Of a stretch of DNA of 64,000 nucleotides, positions 52,573-64,000 are shown piece by piece. The stretch spans positions 794,501 through 858,500 of the forward strand of contig CM067064.1 of the NCBI GenBank assembly GCA_033980235.1, written 5' to 3'. The notes under the pieces were generated by a model. It was not told the origin of the DNA. It made no database searches and saw only the letters and a program-made list of their open reading frames with translations. This DNA comes from Diadema setosum (Eukaryota > Echinodermata > Echinoidea > Diadematoida > Diadematidae). A program made the position numbers and the translations under genes. Each line of letters opens with the position of its first letter. Position 1 is the first letter of the stretch.

Positions 52573-54326
52573 GGCCAAGTAAAAAAAGAAAGTAGTTTCT
52601 CGTCCGGGTTTTTTGAGCAAGGCGATGAGGGAGGTCCTTACTATTTGATATCTTACTATTTTTTCAAGGATCGTCAAAATGAAAGTAATAATGTGTTTCT
52701 CGTCCGGTAATTCTGAGAAAGGTAACGAGAGAGGGCTTTACAATTTTCTATATTCAATTTATGAAATGAAATATCACTCTGGTAGCTGTGTTATGAGACC
52801 AGGTCCCAAGCGTACGTCTTGCCTGCACTCTGCATTTTCAAACAAATAGATATATGTGCCATACTTGAAATGAAACTTCATGCATGCAGAAATACATTTG
52901 CTTTTTCTTTCCACTACAGATGTCAAGGGAACATGACCATCTTAATACTGGTATTTAGTGTTGTAATGGCTTTTCTGATACCAGTGTACTTGCAATTCTG
53001 ATGTATTGTGCTATTAATTGAAACAGGTATAAAACATGTCATTCAACAAATGTACGACTGAAATAAATTCCATGATATTCAAAACACTGCTTTATTTACT
53101 GGTGATTGTGACTTTTTGTGTCCACACAGCTGGTATGTACAGTGTATATCTGCAGTTCTTCACAGTACAATTGTAGCACATTCAACTGGAAACTGGCTTG
53201 TACAATTGCAGATGGATGTCAAAATGATACTGATATGGCATTCTAGCATTAAAAGTTTAAAGATGTTTCTTCATGTTCTAAAAAGACATTTGATAATCAC
53301 TCATTATTTGGATGATGAATGATTGTATAACAGTACACTATATAGATGATACCACTCACGGCTGTGTCCGTGAATTTACATCGTGAAGAAAAGTATCCCG
53401 CAGAAATACGAGACAAACCAGAATCCGTGGAAAAGTTATTTATTTTGTATTGATACACCCATTTAATAATTCTACATTTGCTGGAAAAGCGCATTCATTT
53501 TCTCTTCAAAATAGAATGTATCGCCGTGACAGACCAGGGGATGGGGACCCTGGACAGCTACAAAACACGCACATTTTGCCGATATACGGTGCGGCACAGC
53601 CACTGTACTGGCACCACCAGGGAGGTGTGGACTTCCCTGCTGGCACCGTACCTTCTAACACTGCACACACATGCACATAGTCATAATGACATGAAAATGT
53701 ATACAAACTCGATACCGTACAATCCTCACAAGCATTTGTACAGTACAATTCATCCGCTTAAAATATCAGAAACGGGGGGAAATACGAACAACGCGCGAAA
53801 TATGCGTGGAATATCAGCGATTGTTCGCCAAAATGTTGCCGCTATCGCGTTCACGACGTACCGAGTGCGCTGTACATCACAGCCCAGTAGGCCGGCCCGC
53901 CGTGCCGCCCATCCAACTACAGTGCAGTTCGACGCTTTGTGGGTCATTCCTTCTTGCCGATCGGCCGAGCTCGTAGTGTGAAATGCATGCGTTATTACAT
54001 ACACACTACACACAGAAGCTACAGCTGTACTACAGTCTACAGCTAAGTAGATGACGCAAGGCGTAAAAATTAGAAATGAGACATCACGATTGGTAGGTGA
54101 ATTGTCGACCTTTTTTTTTTTCTGCGGCCGAAAAAATAGTAAATATCAAAAAAGTCGATGCGGCAACTGAAAATCGATGCGGGCGGGGAGTGGGTTGGGA
54201 CGAGAATTATGAATTTCTTGGTATTTTCAGCGCCATTTTGAAAATAGTAAATAGTAAAAAAATCGATGCGGCGGCCAAAATCGATGCGCGCGAGGACGAG
54301 AAACTGGTTTCTTTTTTTACTTGGCC
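52573..54326. mobile_element. 1.75-kb terminal-inverted-repeat element with CpG-rich core
   Basis: GGCCAAGTAAAAAAAGAAA then GTAGTTTCTCGTC at the left; the inverse GACGAGAAACTGGTTTC, CTTTTTTTACTTGGCC at the right, matching in about 30 of 32 positions. Subterminal repeats GTTTCTCGTCCGG (left) and AAATCGATGCGG (right). The core at about 53500-54000 is rich in CpG. The longest frame (167 codons at 53478 on +) resembles nothing I recognise and has no transposase motif. Confidence 0.7.
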
Positions 54327-54601
54327 TGACCTAACTGTGATGCTGGTAGGCACCATGTGATGTGAACCATGAGGACCTTGAAAGACGTTCACAGTCCAGA
54401 CTGTTATCATCATTGAAGGAAGATACCAGTTGGTATGTGTTTAGACAATACTAATGTTGTAAAAACCAACCGCCTTGACCTATCAATCTCTACTCAGTAA
54501 AATGTTGTCTGTCCTTGTTCTACCACCAGAAGTTATACCAACAGGATGCTTTATTAGGAAAGTACCAGTCTACTACATTGTAAACATTCTAAGGAGGCAA
54601 G

Positions 54602-55699
54602 AAGTACTTAGTTTGCAGGCACAAACCCTTGTTGGTCATAAAGGAGTCTGTGCCAAGACTACTACAGTTAAACTCGCCTAAGTCGACATCGCATATGTCG
54701 AATAATCGCGCAAGTCGATGATTTTAAAAAGTCCCGATTTTTCCCCATTGACTTACGTGTATTAATTCACTCACAAGTCGAATTTTGTAAGTCGAATACT
54801 CGCCTAAGTCGATGATATTCCAAGAACACTTTTACGGAAAAACCATTAAATTCACTGTGCCTAAGTCGAATAAGATTTTATTGTGCAATAAATCACTGTC
54901 AAAATCACGAGACGCCAGTTTTTGTTTACATAAGACCTAGCCCGACCAGACATGTGACAAAAAATGATCTAAAGTATCAAAATTCAAAGCAATCGCATGC
55001 GATTGTTGAACTCTCTTCGTGTTTGGAGGTCCGCTGGTACAGCCCTGTCGCGCTATGCGTACGTACAGCGACTGGGCTACAGCGACTGGGCTGTGTATAG
55101 TCTTTGTAACTTTTGCAGTCTGCGCTGTGCAGTGGATGGATGAAGCTGCTGAGTTTTCAAAGCGGAAAGTAGGGGGAAAGTTACCGGCACGGGTAAATCA
55201 GAATTACACCTCTACACGCATTTCAAGCCACGGTATGGTAAACTGTCAATCACTGCTCAAATATCGTTCATATTCACTTCCCCAAGGTTTAACAAGGGTG
55301 TAAAGTAATCGGACCTGTGCCAATACTAATGCACTGTCCATGCAAAGTTAGCCGCGGCCCTGTCGGGCGACCCGTGCTGCGGCACACCTCTCCAGCTCTC
55401 GGCTCCAGAGTAGACAACATACATGTACATTTTATATAAGATGTATGTGTGTGGTGTAACTGTTGTTAAGTTGATTTTTTCGACTTACGCACAAGTCAAA
55501 AATCGCCTAAGTCGATGTGTTTTGCTCAGTCCAGAGAAGATCGACTTATGCCAGTTTAACTGTATATGCACCACTTCGGCACTGTCCCGTAGGCCCTGTG
55601 TCGTAGCTTCTCCCAACAAGATCGAGGCTGCAGTGCAGCGGCACATGCAGACTCCTAATACGACCAACAAGGGTTTGTGCCTGCAAACTAAGAAGTACT
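54602..55699. mobile_element. Interrupted palindromic element (outer)
   Basis: AAGTACTTAGTTTGCAGGCA with CAAACCCTTGTTGGTC at the left and the inverse GACCAACAAGGGTTTGTGCC with TGCAAACTAAGAAGTACT at the right. The arms are about 50 bp. It is split by the 898-bp element at 54665-55562. Confidence 0.75.
54665..55562. mobile_element. TA-target element, CAGTTAAACTCGCCTAAGTC ends (inner)
   Basis: CAGTTAAACTCGCCTAAGTC at the left and GACTTATGCCAGTTTAACTG at the right, with TA on both outer sides (54663-54664, 55563-55564), as for Tc1/mariner-type targets. Subterminal AAGTCGA repeats at both ends. The core has no credible transposase frame. Confidence 0.8.
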
Positions 55700-56020
55700 G
55701 TACACTCTGAACATTGGTTATCATTTCTCACTGTGAAGAGATGGAACACTCATTGCCAACAATCTCTAGAGCTAAGGGCTCGACATCAGCGGTAGCCCAG
55801 TGGCACATCAGGGCCACTGAAAATTGATTTCGGGCCACCAAATTTATATTTTGGTGGCTTATCGGGCAACTAAAAGTCATAATGGATTTTGACTTTTGTT
55901 TTTTTTTTCAGAACACAACTATCTTTTTCAGAACACTACTATCTTTTTCAGGCCACCTAACCCCACCTTTTACCTTTTTGCAAGATACCAAGAAAACACT
56001 TATGAAATGGTACAGAGCAT
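55565..56020. other. Non-coding stretch with repeat debris
   Basis: Contains the right arm of the interrupted element and a GGCCACC/GGGCCAC-rich patch (55795-55850) that looks like an old repeat. No coding frame. Confidence 0.4.
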
Positions 56021-56326
56021 ACCATTTTAAGAGGAATTAAAAGTTTATTTGATGAAAATCGGATCTGGAATGACTGAAACATCCAAAAACAAAGTAAAAC
56101 AAAATTGATCGTAATAAAAGGTGGGTCCCACACTTTATTAGAATCGCTCTGTTTTGGATATCTCGGCAATTTCAAAACCAATTTTCATCAAATAAACGTT
56201 GAATTCCTCATGGAATTACATGCTCTTTCATATTTCATAAGAGGTTTCTCATTATCTCGCAAAAAACAAAAAATGTTAGAAACCTGAAATCAGGTCTCAA
56301 CCATAACTATACGATCCCTTTAAAGT
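55990..56326 (+). mobile_element. Decayed AAAGGGACTG-type MITE
   Basis: TTTGATGAAAATCGGATCTG, TTTATTAGAATCGCTCTGTT and GATCCCTTTAAAG correspond to parts of the copies at 17058 and 61758. The left end is eroded and boundaries are approximate. Confidence 0.55.
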
Positions 56327-56503
56327 AGCTCACAAGTATAATGGCTGAAAACTAAAGCAAAACAGACAAACAAATAAACAGATGCAAAAAAAAATAGGGC
56401 CTCAATCAAATCTCCAACCCCCTAAAAAACCCCAACAACAACAACAACATGAAAACTGCTAGCATGAAGATCCAATTTGTTTTCATATAAACATGCCAAC
56501 ATA

Positions 56504-56709
56504 CTGTAAAACATGGTATATTCGCGGCATGAATTTTTCGCGAATTGGAGCCAACAGCCTTTTTTTGCGGCATGAAATTTTCGCGAACTGCCACTGGCAT
56601 TCAATGCATAGTGTAGACAAGAACTTTCGCGTGCATTTTAATTTCGCGAATCTTGGCGCTCGCGAAATTCGTGAAATTAAAATGCATTCGAAAATTCCTC
56701 GTTTTACAG
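56504..56709. mobile_element. TA-target MITE, CTGTAAAAC ends, TTCGCG-rich
   Basis: CTGTAAAAC at 56504 mirrors GTTTTACAG ending 56709, flanked by TA on each side. The interior has TTCGCGGCATGAATTTTTCG and GCGAAATTCGTGAAATTAAA, imperfectly inverted. Confidence 0.75.
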
Positions 56710-56711
56710 TA

Positions 56712-59603
56712 CCATTCTTCATCAGTAACACCGTATGCACGGATGAACATAATCTATTAGATGGTGTGAAACATCTAACTTTAATGAGAAAGTATTGATG
56801 GGGTTATCTAGCACTCAAGTGTATAATCACAGTCACATGATCTCAATGACCATTTGAGTTGGCCAAATGTTTGGAGCAGACTAATCACACAAATTACAAT
56901 AAGTTTTCACTAAAATTGATGCAATCTGTTTTACTCAATTGACACAATACTTATCCCCCTTTTAGGTATTTATGGTCTCTCATCTGAGGAAGAAAAAAGT
57001 TTTTACACACTTTGCAGGGAACAATTAACAGCGTCAGTACTTAAATAGGCCTAAAATTTGTACTTCAATAAATATTACTGTTAAATGACCCACTACTCCC
57101 AATTGAGTGAATACAAGCCAAAAAAAAAAAAAAAAAAAAACCCAACAACAACACCAACACGTTCAACAACAACAAAATAGTGCCGGAAAATACTTAACAA
57201 ACACATCATAATCTCTTTCAGCCCCTTCAATTCAAGCACCAAACTATGTAGGACCTACTTGTTGGTATTTTACATGTCATAGAACGCTAGCATTCAAAAC
57301 TGGGTCATTAATGCAATTGGCAAACGACGCTATCATAGTATTGCCAACACATTTCACGCATCACTGTCCACACACTAGTGTCTGTTCAGTAGGCTGCTGC
57401 ATCATTTGAAATGGAACGTTATCTGTATTGTCTATTGGTTAGATTAACTGGCACACCTTGCCAGGTCTTCACAAAGCAAATACTCTCTGAAATGTTTGAA
57501 CTTCCTATGTTTGCCACTGCTCACCCTCCACAGTTCTATTAGCACAGAATACAAATATGATATAATGCATTTTATGAAAAGCACATAAGCTACCTTTCTC
57601 TCTCTTTCATTCAGTATCGTGTGTACATCTGAAAATTATAGACAAGATACATCTGTACTTTTGTGGCAAATAATGTAGGACCTACATAAAAACCTGAATT
57701 AGAACACTACTAATTCTTCTGCCATCACATTGGAAGTACATACATTGTACCTCTGCACTATAATTTGTCTTTTTCTAAAACTGCACAAAATTTGACTCTT
57801 AGTACAGACATCTGATATTAACTTTTTCCTGCTAGATACTGAGTTGGACTATCTATATTTATACATTATCATACTGTACATATTAAAAGACAAATTTCCC
57901 TGATGTTCAGATTAAGAATATTTCTAATCAAATCAGCAGTTGTCTACCATGTAGCAGAAAAGGTAGATCAGCCAATCACCAAATCTCCCTCCCCCGTTTT
58001 TTTCCCTTTTTCTTTTTTTTTAAATATTTCTGTGAGGCTTTAAATTCATGATGTGTGTATTTGATATGATACAGTCCATAACAACTTGCTTATGAATCAG
58101 GAATCATCTACCTTCTAATACAGAGAACGACATGTCACTATCAAACTTTTAGTAGGGTATATTTCAATAGATGACTTCACAGGATGAACAGGTCTGTATG
58201 TTTGTATGCCATTCTCATTATAACATTTGTACACTGGAAGACGGTTCACATTACACATACTACACCATCCTAATCCACTTGACACTCATTTCTGTTGCAT
58301 GGAGAGCCAGTTAGGATATAAACAATCTGAAGGATTTATTACAGGGAGAGTGTAGCATCCTCCTAGAGTGGCAAATCATTCCATCCTGTTAGCTGGCAGG
58401 TTTTGTGGCACACTCAGGAGTCCACATACACCTCTGATTAAAGGTCTTTAACATTGTATAGTCATCGTTCAGCTGTAAGACATCCCTGGCTTCTCAAATG
58501 CCTCTTTGCACACTTCTACCTTCTACGAGGTGATGACTTGGTTTAAAATGCTATTAAATACCTATAGACTAGAGTAATGTAACTGTTGCCACAGAAGCTA
58601 AATGTTATTATTTCTGGAAAAGGGGACATTTTAGTGTTATCTTTCATTGAGCAATTTATAATACTAGTACATGTACACTGTGTATTATCATGGATCAATA
58701 CATCACAAATACAATGATAAACATGCATACAGCTAGACAATGACTAATCAGCTGTAAAGTATTCTAATTTGGGGAGTAATAAACTGTGACAACTTCAATT
58801 GTTTTCCTAACTGGTATGATGTTTACACCTATTTTTATGATATGGGGGCCCATACAGAAATAGATTTGGAAGAAGAAAGCTCTGAGAATATGTCTGCTTT
58901 CACAGCTAAGCCCATAAGTACATGAACACATGTAGCTTGAGCTATTGATGGGGGTGTCATTATCATTTATTATATCAATAGTTGGTGAAAAGGAGAGGAT
59001 TGTTGGTACAGGGATTGTATGGAACCTTTAAAACATACTGATGTGGCAAGGATCAGGAATACACACTGTGCAGTCACCTTGGGAACCCTCTAGACAGTCC
59101 TTTTACATGAATCAGCAAAGCTTTCACTGAACAGCGAACAACAGACACAAATCTGTATACATTTTATCAATATTTTGATATTTTGTCTGTGTCTTCTTTG
59201 AGAGGTAGGAGGCAATTCTGGCCAAAAGAGGCTTGTAAAAATATAACTTTTCTTCAAAATGAAATATAAAACAGAAACAAAAAGAATGGTTCTGAAAATT
59301 TGTTTAAAATAAACATTATCAATTCCGTTGGGCTACCTGAACAGATCTGTAATATATGCATGCTCATAAACAAACACTGAAATTCCACGGGATCAACTGC
59401 TTGTGATATAATCTAGGATGTGCAAAATCTTCAAGAGATCTTAATACTATTTTATAATCCGATTGAAGTGAGTTATTCCTATGCATGAATTATTGTGACA
59501 ATCAAGTGAGACATTGCACATCATGTGATTATGACACACACACAGGCAGTGTACGGCTGCCATAATCTGCAACAGGTAAGGCATTACTACTGACTGGGAA
59601 CAA
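56712..59603. other. Non-coding stretch, nothing recognised
   Basis: AT-rich, with an A-run at 57121-57140 followed by CAACAACAAC repeats, and T-runs near 58013. No exon, RNA gene or bounded element could be supported on either strand. Confidence 0.5.
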
Positions 59604-59739
59604 AATTAAAGACACAATTTACCATTTGCAGATGAAACAGAAACCCAGCATTAGTGCCTTAAAATAGTTCTAAAATGTGAGTTAGGGATAGAATCAACCA
59701 CTGTGAAAATTTGAATCCGTATAATCGATATTAGGTATA

Positions 59740-59933
59740 CTGTACGAGCTGAAATTTTCGTGTACAGATATTTTCGCAAATTGCTACTTGGAGGACATTT
59801 TCGCGTGTTGTTAATTTCGCAGTTGCGAGGGTCTCGCACGTTTTTGTTTTCGCACGTTGTTATTTTCGCGGTTCAAAGGCGATTCGCGAAATTCGCGAAA
59901 ATAAAACCACCGCGAAAATTTCAGCTCGTACAG
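59740..59933. mobile_element. TA-target MITE, CTGTACGAGCTGAAATTTTC ends
   Basis: CTGTACGAGCTGAAATTTTC at the left and GAAAATTTCAGCTCGTACAG at the right are perfect inverse 20-mers. TA lies on both sides (59738-59739, 59934-59935). The uninterrupted sister has a single TA (AATACACAAAA) at this place. Interior TTTTCGCG repeats. Confidence 0.9.
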
Positions 59934-60026
59934 TACACAAAATGTGAACGAACAATAGCTATGATAAGAATGCTTCCAGACTAAACCCCATCTCACAGTT
60001 ATGGTTTATTGAGAAAAATGCTGATA

Positions 60027-60585
60027 CAGTCAAACCTGTCTATAGCGGCCACCCAAGGGAAACAAAAAAAGTGGCCGTTATAGACAGGTGGCCGCTACAG
60101 ACAGGTTATCCAACTATATGTGCGCATTGCCTATGCATGTACATTTATCATCGCTGTATACATCGCATAATGTACTCAGTGTACATGTACATGCATCCGT
60201 ATGCACACGTGTGTTTCATGCATTGAACAATGCCGGTGTTCATGAATTGTTGCATATATACATTATAGTAGCATGTTGTACAGTCGTGAAGAAAGCTTAA
60301 CACTAGTGCATTATTATGACTGAATAAGTGACGATTGCAGCGGTGGCGATCACTGAAAGTTGCCCATGAATGTCTGGCACGGCCACAAGTCAGAAAAACA
60401 CGCTGAATTACCGGCTCTGTGGCCGCTATAGACAGGTTAAAATCTACCGCGGGAAACAAAATTTGTGGCCGCTGGCCGCGTTAGACAGGTGGCCGCTATG
60501 CACAGGGTCTTTAACAGGTCTTTTCTCTCGGGGGGATTTTTCAGTGGCCGCTATAGACAGGTGGCCGCTAAAGCAGGTTTGACTG
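60027..60585. mobile_element. TA-target MITE, CAGTCAAACCTGTCTATAGC ends
   Basis: CAGTCAAACCTGTCTATAGC with GGCCAC at the left and GCTAAAGCAGGTTTGACTG at the right. TA at 60025-60026 and 60586-60587; the sister copy has a single TA in CTGATATCTC. Subterminal GTGGCCGCTATAGACAGG repeats on both sides. No transposase frame. Confidence 0.9.
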
Positions 60586-60714
60586 TATCTCCTTATATTT
60601 TGAAAAATTTAAATGGTAGGATGTTTTGTGATGCAACAAACCTACACATGCATCAAATGTGATATCTTGAACATTTTTTTAAATCACTGCTCCCAAAGGT
60701 AAACTGGACATTAA

Positions 60715-61757
60715 ATCATTTGTGGCGATGACTTTTGAATGAACAATATGCTTAATACAGACAGTGTTATTCACTCAGTCTTATCTTAAGAGTCAATAGT
60801 CTGCCTCATAAAGCACATGTCAGTGTAGAAATAACTGCAAACTAACTGTACTTTCTCCCTAATGAGGATACTGAACGTTACCAAGGAAGCTAGCCGATTA
60901 TGAGGAAATGACATCACACCGCGACGCAACTTGAGGTCATATGTGGTTAGTCAACATACGTGACGTATTTCACTCACTGGCATTATATGAAGATATCAAC
61001 AAATACACTGTACCACACATCATCCTATCACATACACTCTACCACTTTGTTACAAAGACCTGTGCAGGGCCAGGGAAATCCTATGATAGAATCTACAGAG
61101 CTCAAAAAGACATCTTTCTCTAGAGGGATGGTGCATTTATACCTTCAGTGGCCCAGACTCAACAAACATGCATGTATAAGATTTCACACATGAGACACAA
61201 AGGAATCATCCTTCTACATATTGACAACTCTTGATGTAGGTTTAGGGTTTCCTCACCATGCTTCATTCTTCATACCAGAACATACGGTAATCCTTTCAAA
61301 AGGAAACCAACTGTAAGTACATCAATCTCTGCTGACATTTCTGTCAACAGAGATTATTTATTGTTGCAAGGTTGAGTTGTTGTTGTTGTTTTTTTCAACT
61401 ACAGAGTATATCAAGAGACTTTCATGACACACAAAAGTCCCCATCCATCTTGGGGTAAAAACATTTCAATCACACACACAATACTGTACCTTTAGACCAT
61501 AATCCTTTCTTCACACCAAAAGTGACAATACATTGTATGTGACAGTAACACACTGACCCACTGACCGCATCCCAGGGCACATCGGTAAACATGGATAGTG
61601 AGGCAGGCTTTGACTGGTGACTGACGCACCTGCTTTTTTCTGCCAAGAAAAGTTTTTAAGCTCTGTCCTGGAGCGACAATGAGAGCAAATTTTATATTAA
61701 ATAAATTTGCAATATACCCCAAACTGGGAAAGTACTTTGTATGCAAGTTTGCGTATA
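60715..61757. other. Non-coding stretch, nothing recognised
   Basis: No coding exon or bounded element is supported. Holds a GTT run near 61378-61390 and short unrelated frames only. Confidence 0.5.
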
Positions 61758-62153
61758 TTTAAAGGGACTGTACAGTACTGGTTGAGGTAAGGGATTTATG
61801 TTTTGAACATTTCTAAGTGAAATAATGAGAAACCTCATATGAAATTTGAAACTGAGCATGTGATTTTACAAAGGATTCAACGTTTATTTGATGAAAATTG
61901 GTTTTGAAATGGCTGAGATATCCAAAAAAGTGATAATAATATAAGGCGACAGGCCACAACTTTATTAGGATCTCTTTGTTTCACTTTGTTTTTGGATATC
62001 TCAGCCATTTCAAAACCGATTTTCATCAAATAAACTTTTGAGACCCTTTAGAATTGCATGCTCTTTGACATCTCATAAAGTGGTTTCTGAATGTCTCGCA
62101 AAACGTTAAAAGCTAAATCCTCACCTCGACCAGAACTGTACACACCCTTTAAA
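61758..62153 (+). mobile_element. TTAA-target MITE, AAAGGGACTGTACAG type, longer copy
   Basis: TTTAAAGGGACTGTACAGTA to GAACTGTACACACCCTTTAA. Longer than the copy at 17058 because the ~100-bp segment after the left end is kept, including AACGTTTATTTGATGAAAAT and its inverse ATTTTCATCAAATAAACTTT, so it folds back on itself. Confidence 0.8.
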
Positions 62154-64000
62154 ATGTCATTATAAAAATGGCCGCCATCAGCACATACGTCGGGCCATAT
62201 AATTGTTATAAAATCAGCTACACTGTATTAATGTTTATCTAGTGGTTAACCTTGGATATGAGTTTTTTAAAAAAACCCAAACTTTATCATTTGAACAGTT
62301 TACAGTCAACTGAAAGGAAAGCACACAAATGCACATTGGAACAAAAACAAAACAAAACACAAGAAGCATACAAAATATTGTATTACATGAATAACAGACT
62401 GGAACAAATTGGGATGAATGTCAAAATTTGGCAGTCCAGTGAGTGACGGGATCCGCTTCCAGTTCCAGTAACCATACAAAGCCATCTTAATCATGTGACT
62501 AACTTTAGACTACGACATGAAAAGTTGTTGATATCAGAAATATGTCAGAGACTATAGCAAGCAAATGGATCTTGGTTATTATCAAAGTCAGAATCAATGT
62601 AGCTGCTTTCTTGTATCCCTTCACACAGTCAATAACATACACATCAATCACCAAGCAATAGTCATCTCCACTGCAGGTGTCATCACATGATGCATTTAAA
62701 TAGTAAAATCTCATAACCTAATATGTAATCATATATCTGTCAATTTATTGTCCAATTAATATCCCTAATTGCATTCTATGTTACTGGCTATATCTCCAAT
62801 AACTGGCAGTTTTTCCATTGGTCCATCTGACACACAGCATTTTCTATACCACATCAAATTGGACTCCACAGTATGACCGTTCCACTTTTTGCTTCTTTAC
62901 TGTTTGGATGGAATCTTAGTGACCATTAACACAGCCAGTGAACTGAACAATCAACAAACAGACAAGATGTCCAGGGTACTGTCATGATAACTTTACTCCT
63001 CTAAAGTGATTCCCTAGCCTGTAAAGTATAGAAACCATTATAATCAATGTAGTAAGACACTGCCTTCAATAAAGACCCGAGAATGCACAGCCTCCTCACA
63101 GGGATTACCAGTTGTATTGTACCCACCAGACTACATGCTCCAGTAATCAATAGAGGATAAAAGGAGAAAGACAATAACTAAGCCCACTGTTTATGCTGGG
63201 GTGAAGCCACTTGTGATACCCTGGGTGTCGTCGCCCAAAATCAAGATTCAAACCTTGTGACTGCAGTCTACATTTACTTACTATAAGTTGAACCATGTAC
63301 ACACGTACCAAAGTGCAGTTTATTACAGAACACTGATCAATGTTAGTTGTGTAGCTGATTCTCACTTCAATTCTTCCTGCAGAGGAAGGGAAATTCCTAA
63401 CTTTCAGAGCAAATCCTGTCACCGCTGCCAAAGATTGGGACAACTATGGTGTCTCCTGACTAATAAAAAGGGTCAGAAACTGAATCCTTCATACAATATG
63501 TATACAATTTAAACTTCAAAACATGGGCCATGACATCACACTGTAGCCAGCACACACACACAATGTGTTGTTTACAATACAAGCTCAGAGCGTGTAAACA
63601 TTACATGTACAGGCTCTTATGCACTCGCCAAAGACCAAGATACCAAGACCACTGCACTGTACCGACTGCACTGCCACTTGTACAATGTATGATCACTATG
63701 CTTGTAGTAAAGTTGTACTCTTTATGATAATCCATATAACACTGAATTTCTCTTTTTATTTAGAAAATGAAGGTAAAAAGAAGAAATAAAGATAACATAT
63801 TAGAGATCTTCTACTTTAAACCTGGAATATTTCATAATGTAGACATTTCGAGTCTTGTCCACTTAATTAAATTTAAGTTTTAACTAGCACAACCTGTTAG
63901 TCAGTGACATATGAATGTAGACTTCCATATTATGCATAAAAAGGGGAGGGGGGGTGCACCCGGTGCAGTCCTCCCTGGATCCACCACTGTAGATGAAAAA
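62154..64000. other. Non-coding stretch at the right edge, nothing recognised
   Basis: Short frames on both strands show no family resemblance or splice support. The last 60 bp (GGTGCACCCGGTGCAGTCCT, TGGATCCACC) look like the edge of a dispersed repeat cut by the window end. Confidence 0.4.

Larger units (their letters stand above)
59604..60714 (-). mobile_element. TTAA-target MITE carrying two nested insertions
   Basis: The reverse-orientation sister of 33328-33684. Its pieces (59604-59737, 59936-60024, 60588-60714) join into one copy when the inserts 59740-59933 and 60027-60585, with one TA each, are removed. TTAA lies at both outer ends. Confidence 0.85.

Noticed and set aside
53478..53981. 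167-codon open frame on + in the CpG-rich tract
   Set aside because: No family resemblance, no splice or homology support. It lies inside a terminal-inverted-repeat element and GC-rich DNA yields long chance frames.

Overview
The window is intron-rich, AT-rich animal DNA from a marine invertebrate, probably an echinoderm-like deuterostome. This rests on short exons with GT-AG introns, very many short inverted-repeat elements of the kinds common in sea urchin and sea star genomes, a tRNA-headed SINE, and protein sequences close to vertebrate orthologues. The species cannot be fixed from the sequence alone. No bacterial genes, CRISPR arrays, rRNA or intact tRNA genes were seen.

Two protein-coding genes face each other tail to tail. 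On the + strand, positions 176-12021 hold the last nine exons of the meiosis-specific recombinase DMC1 (259 residues; the N-terminal exons lie left of the window). On the - strand, positions 20122-44320 hold seventeen exons of a SUN-domain (SUN1/2, UNC-84 type) inner nuclear membrane protein (1403 residues). Its first coding exon was not found and lies somewhere right of 44320 or outside the window. Every exon joint listed keeps an open frame. The genes are separated by about 8.1 kb of sequence without recognisable coding, which must hold both 3' UTRs.

Both products act in meiotic prophase. DMC1 carries out inter-homologue strand exchange. SUN proteins anchor telomeres in the nuclear envelope and couple them to KASH proteins and the cytoskeleton. 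In human, DMC1 and SUN2 both lie in 22q13.1, so the linkage here may be an old microsynteny. The SUN protein is unusual. Its lumenal coiled coil is largely one 1751-bp exon. A 20-glycine tract sits just before the main membrane span, and an in-frame upstream splice donor would remove both the tract and most of that span.

The rest is introns and flanking DNA filled with mobile-element debris: nested Tc1/mariner-like (TA target) and TTAA-target MITEs, one with an uninterrupted sister copy that shows the pre-insertion sites; a 421-bp higher-order satellite; a 158-bp tandem array and other TGACCT-rich arrays; a 562-bp near-perfect palindrome; a telomere-like element; and a 1.75-kb terminal-inverted-repeat element with a CpG-rich interior. 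Positions 44321-64000 show no coding exon that I can support.
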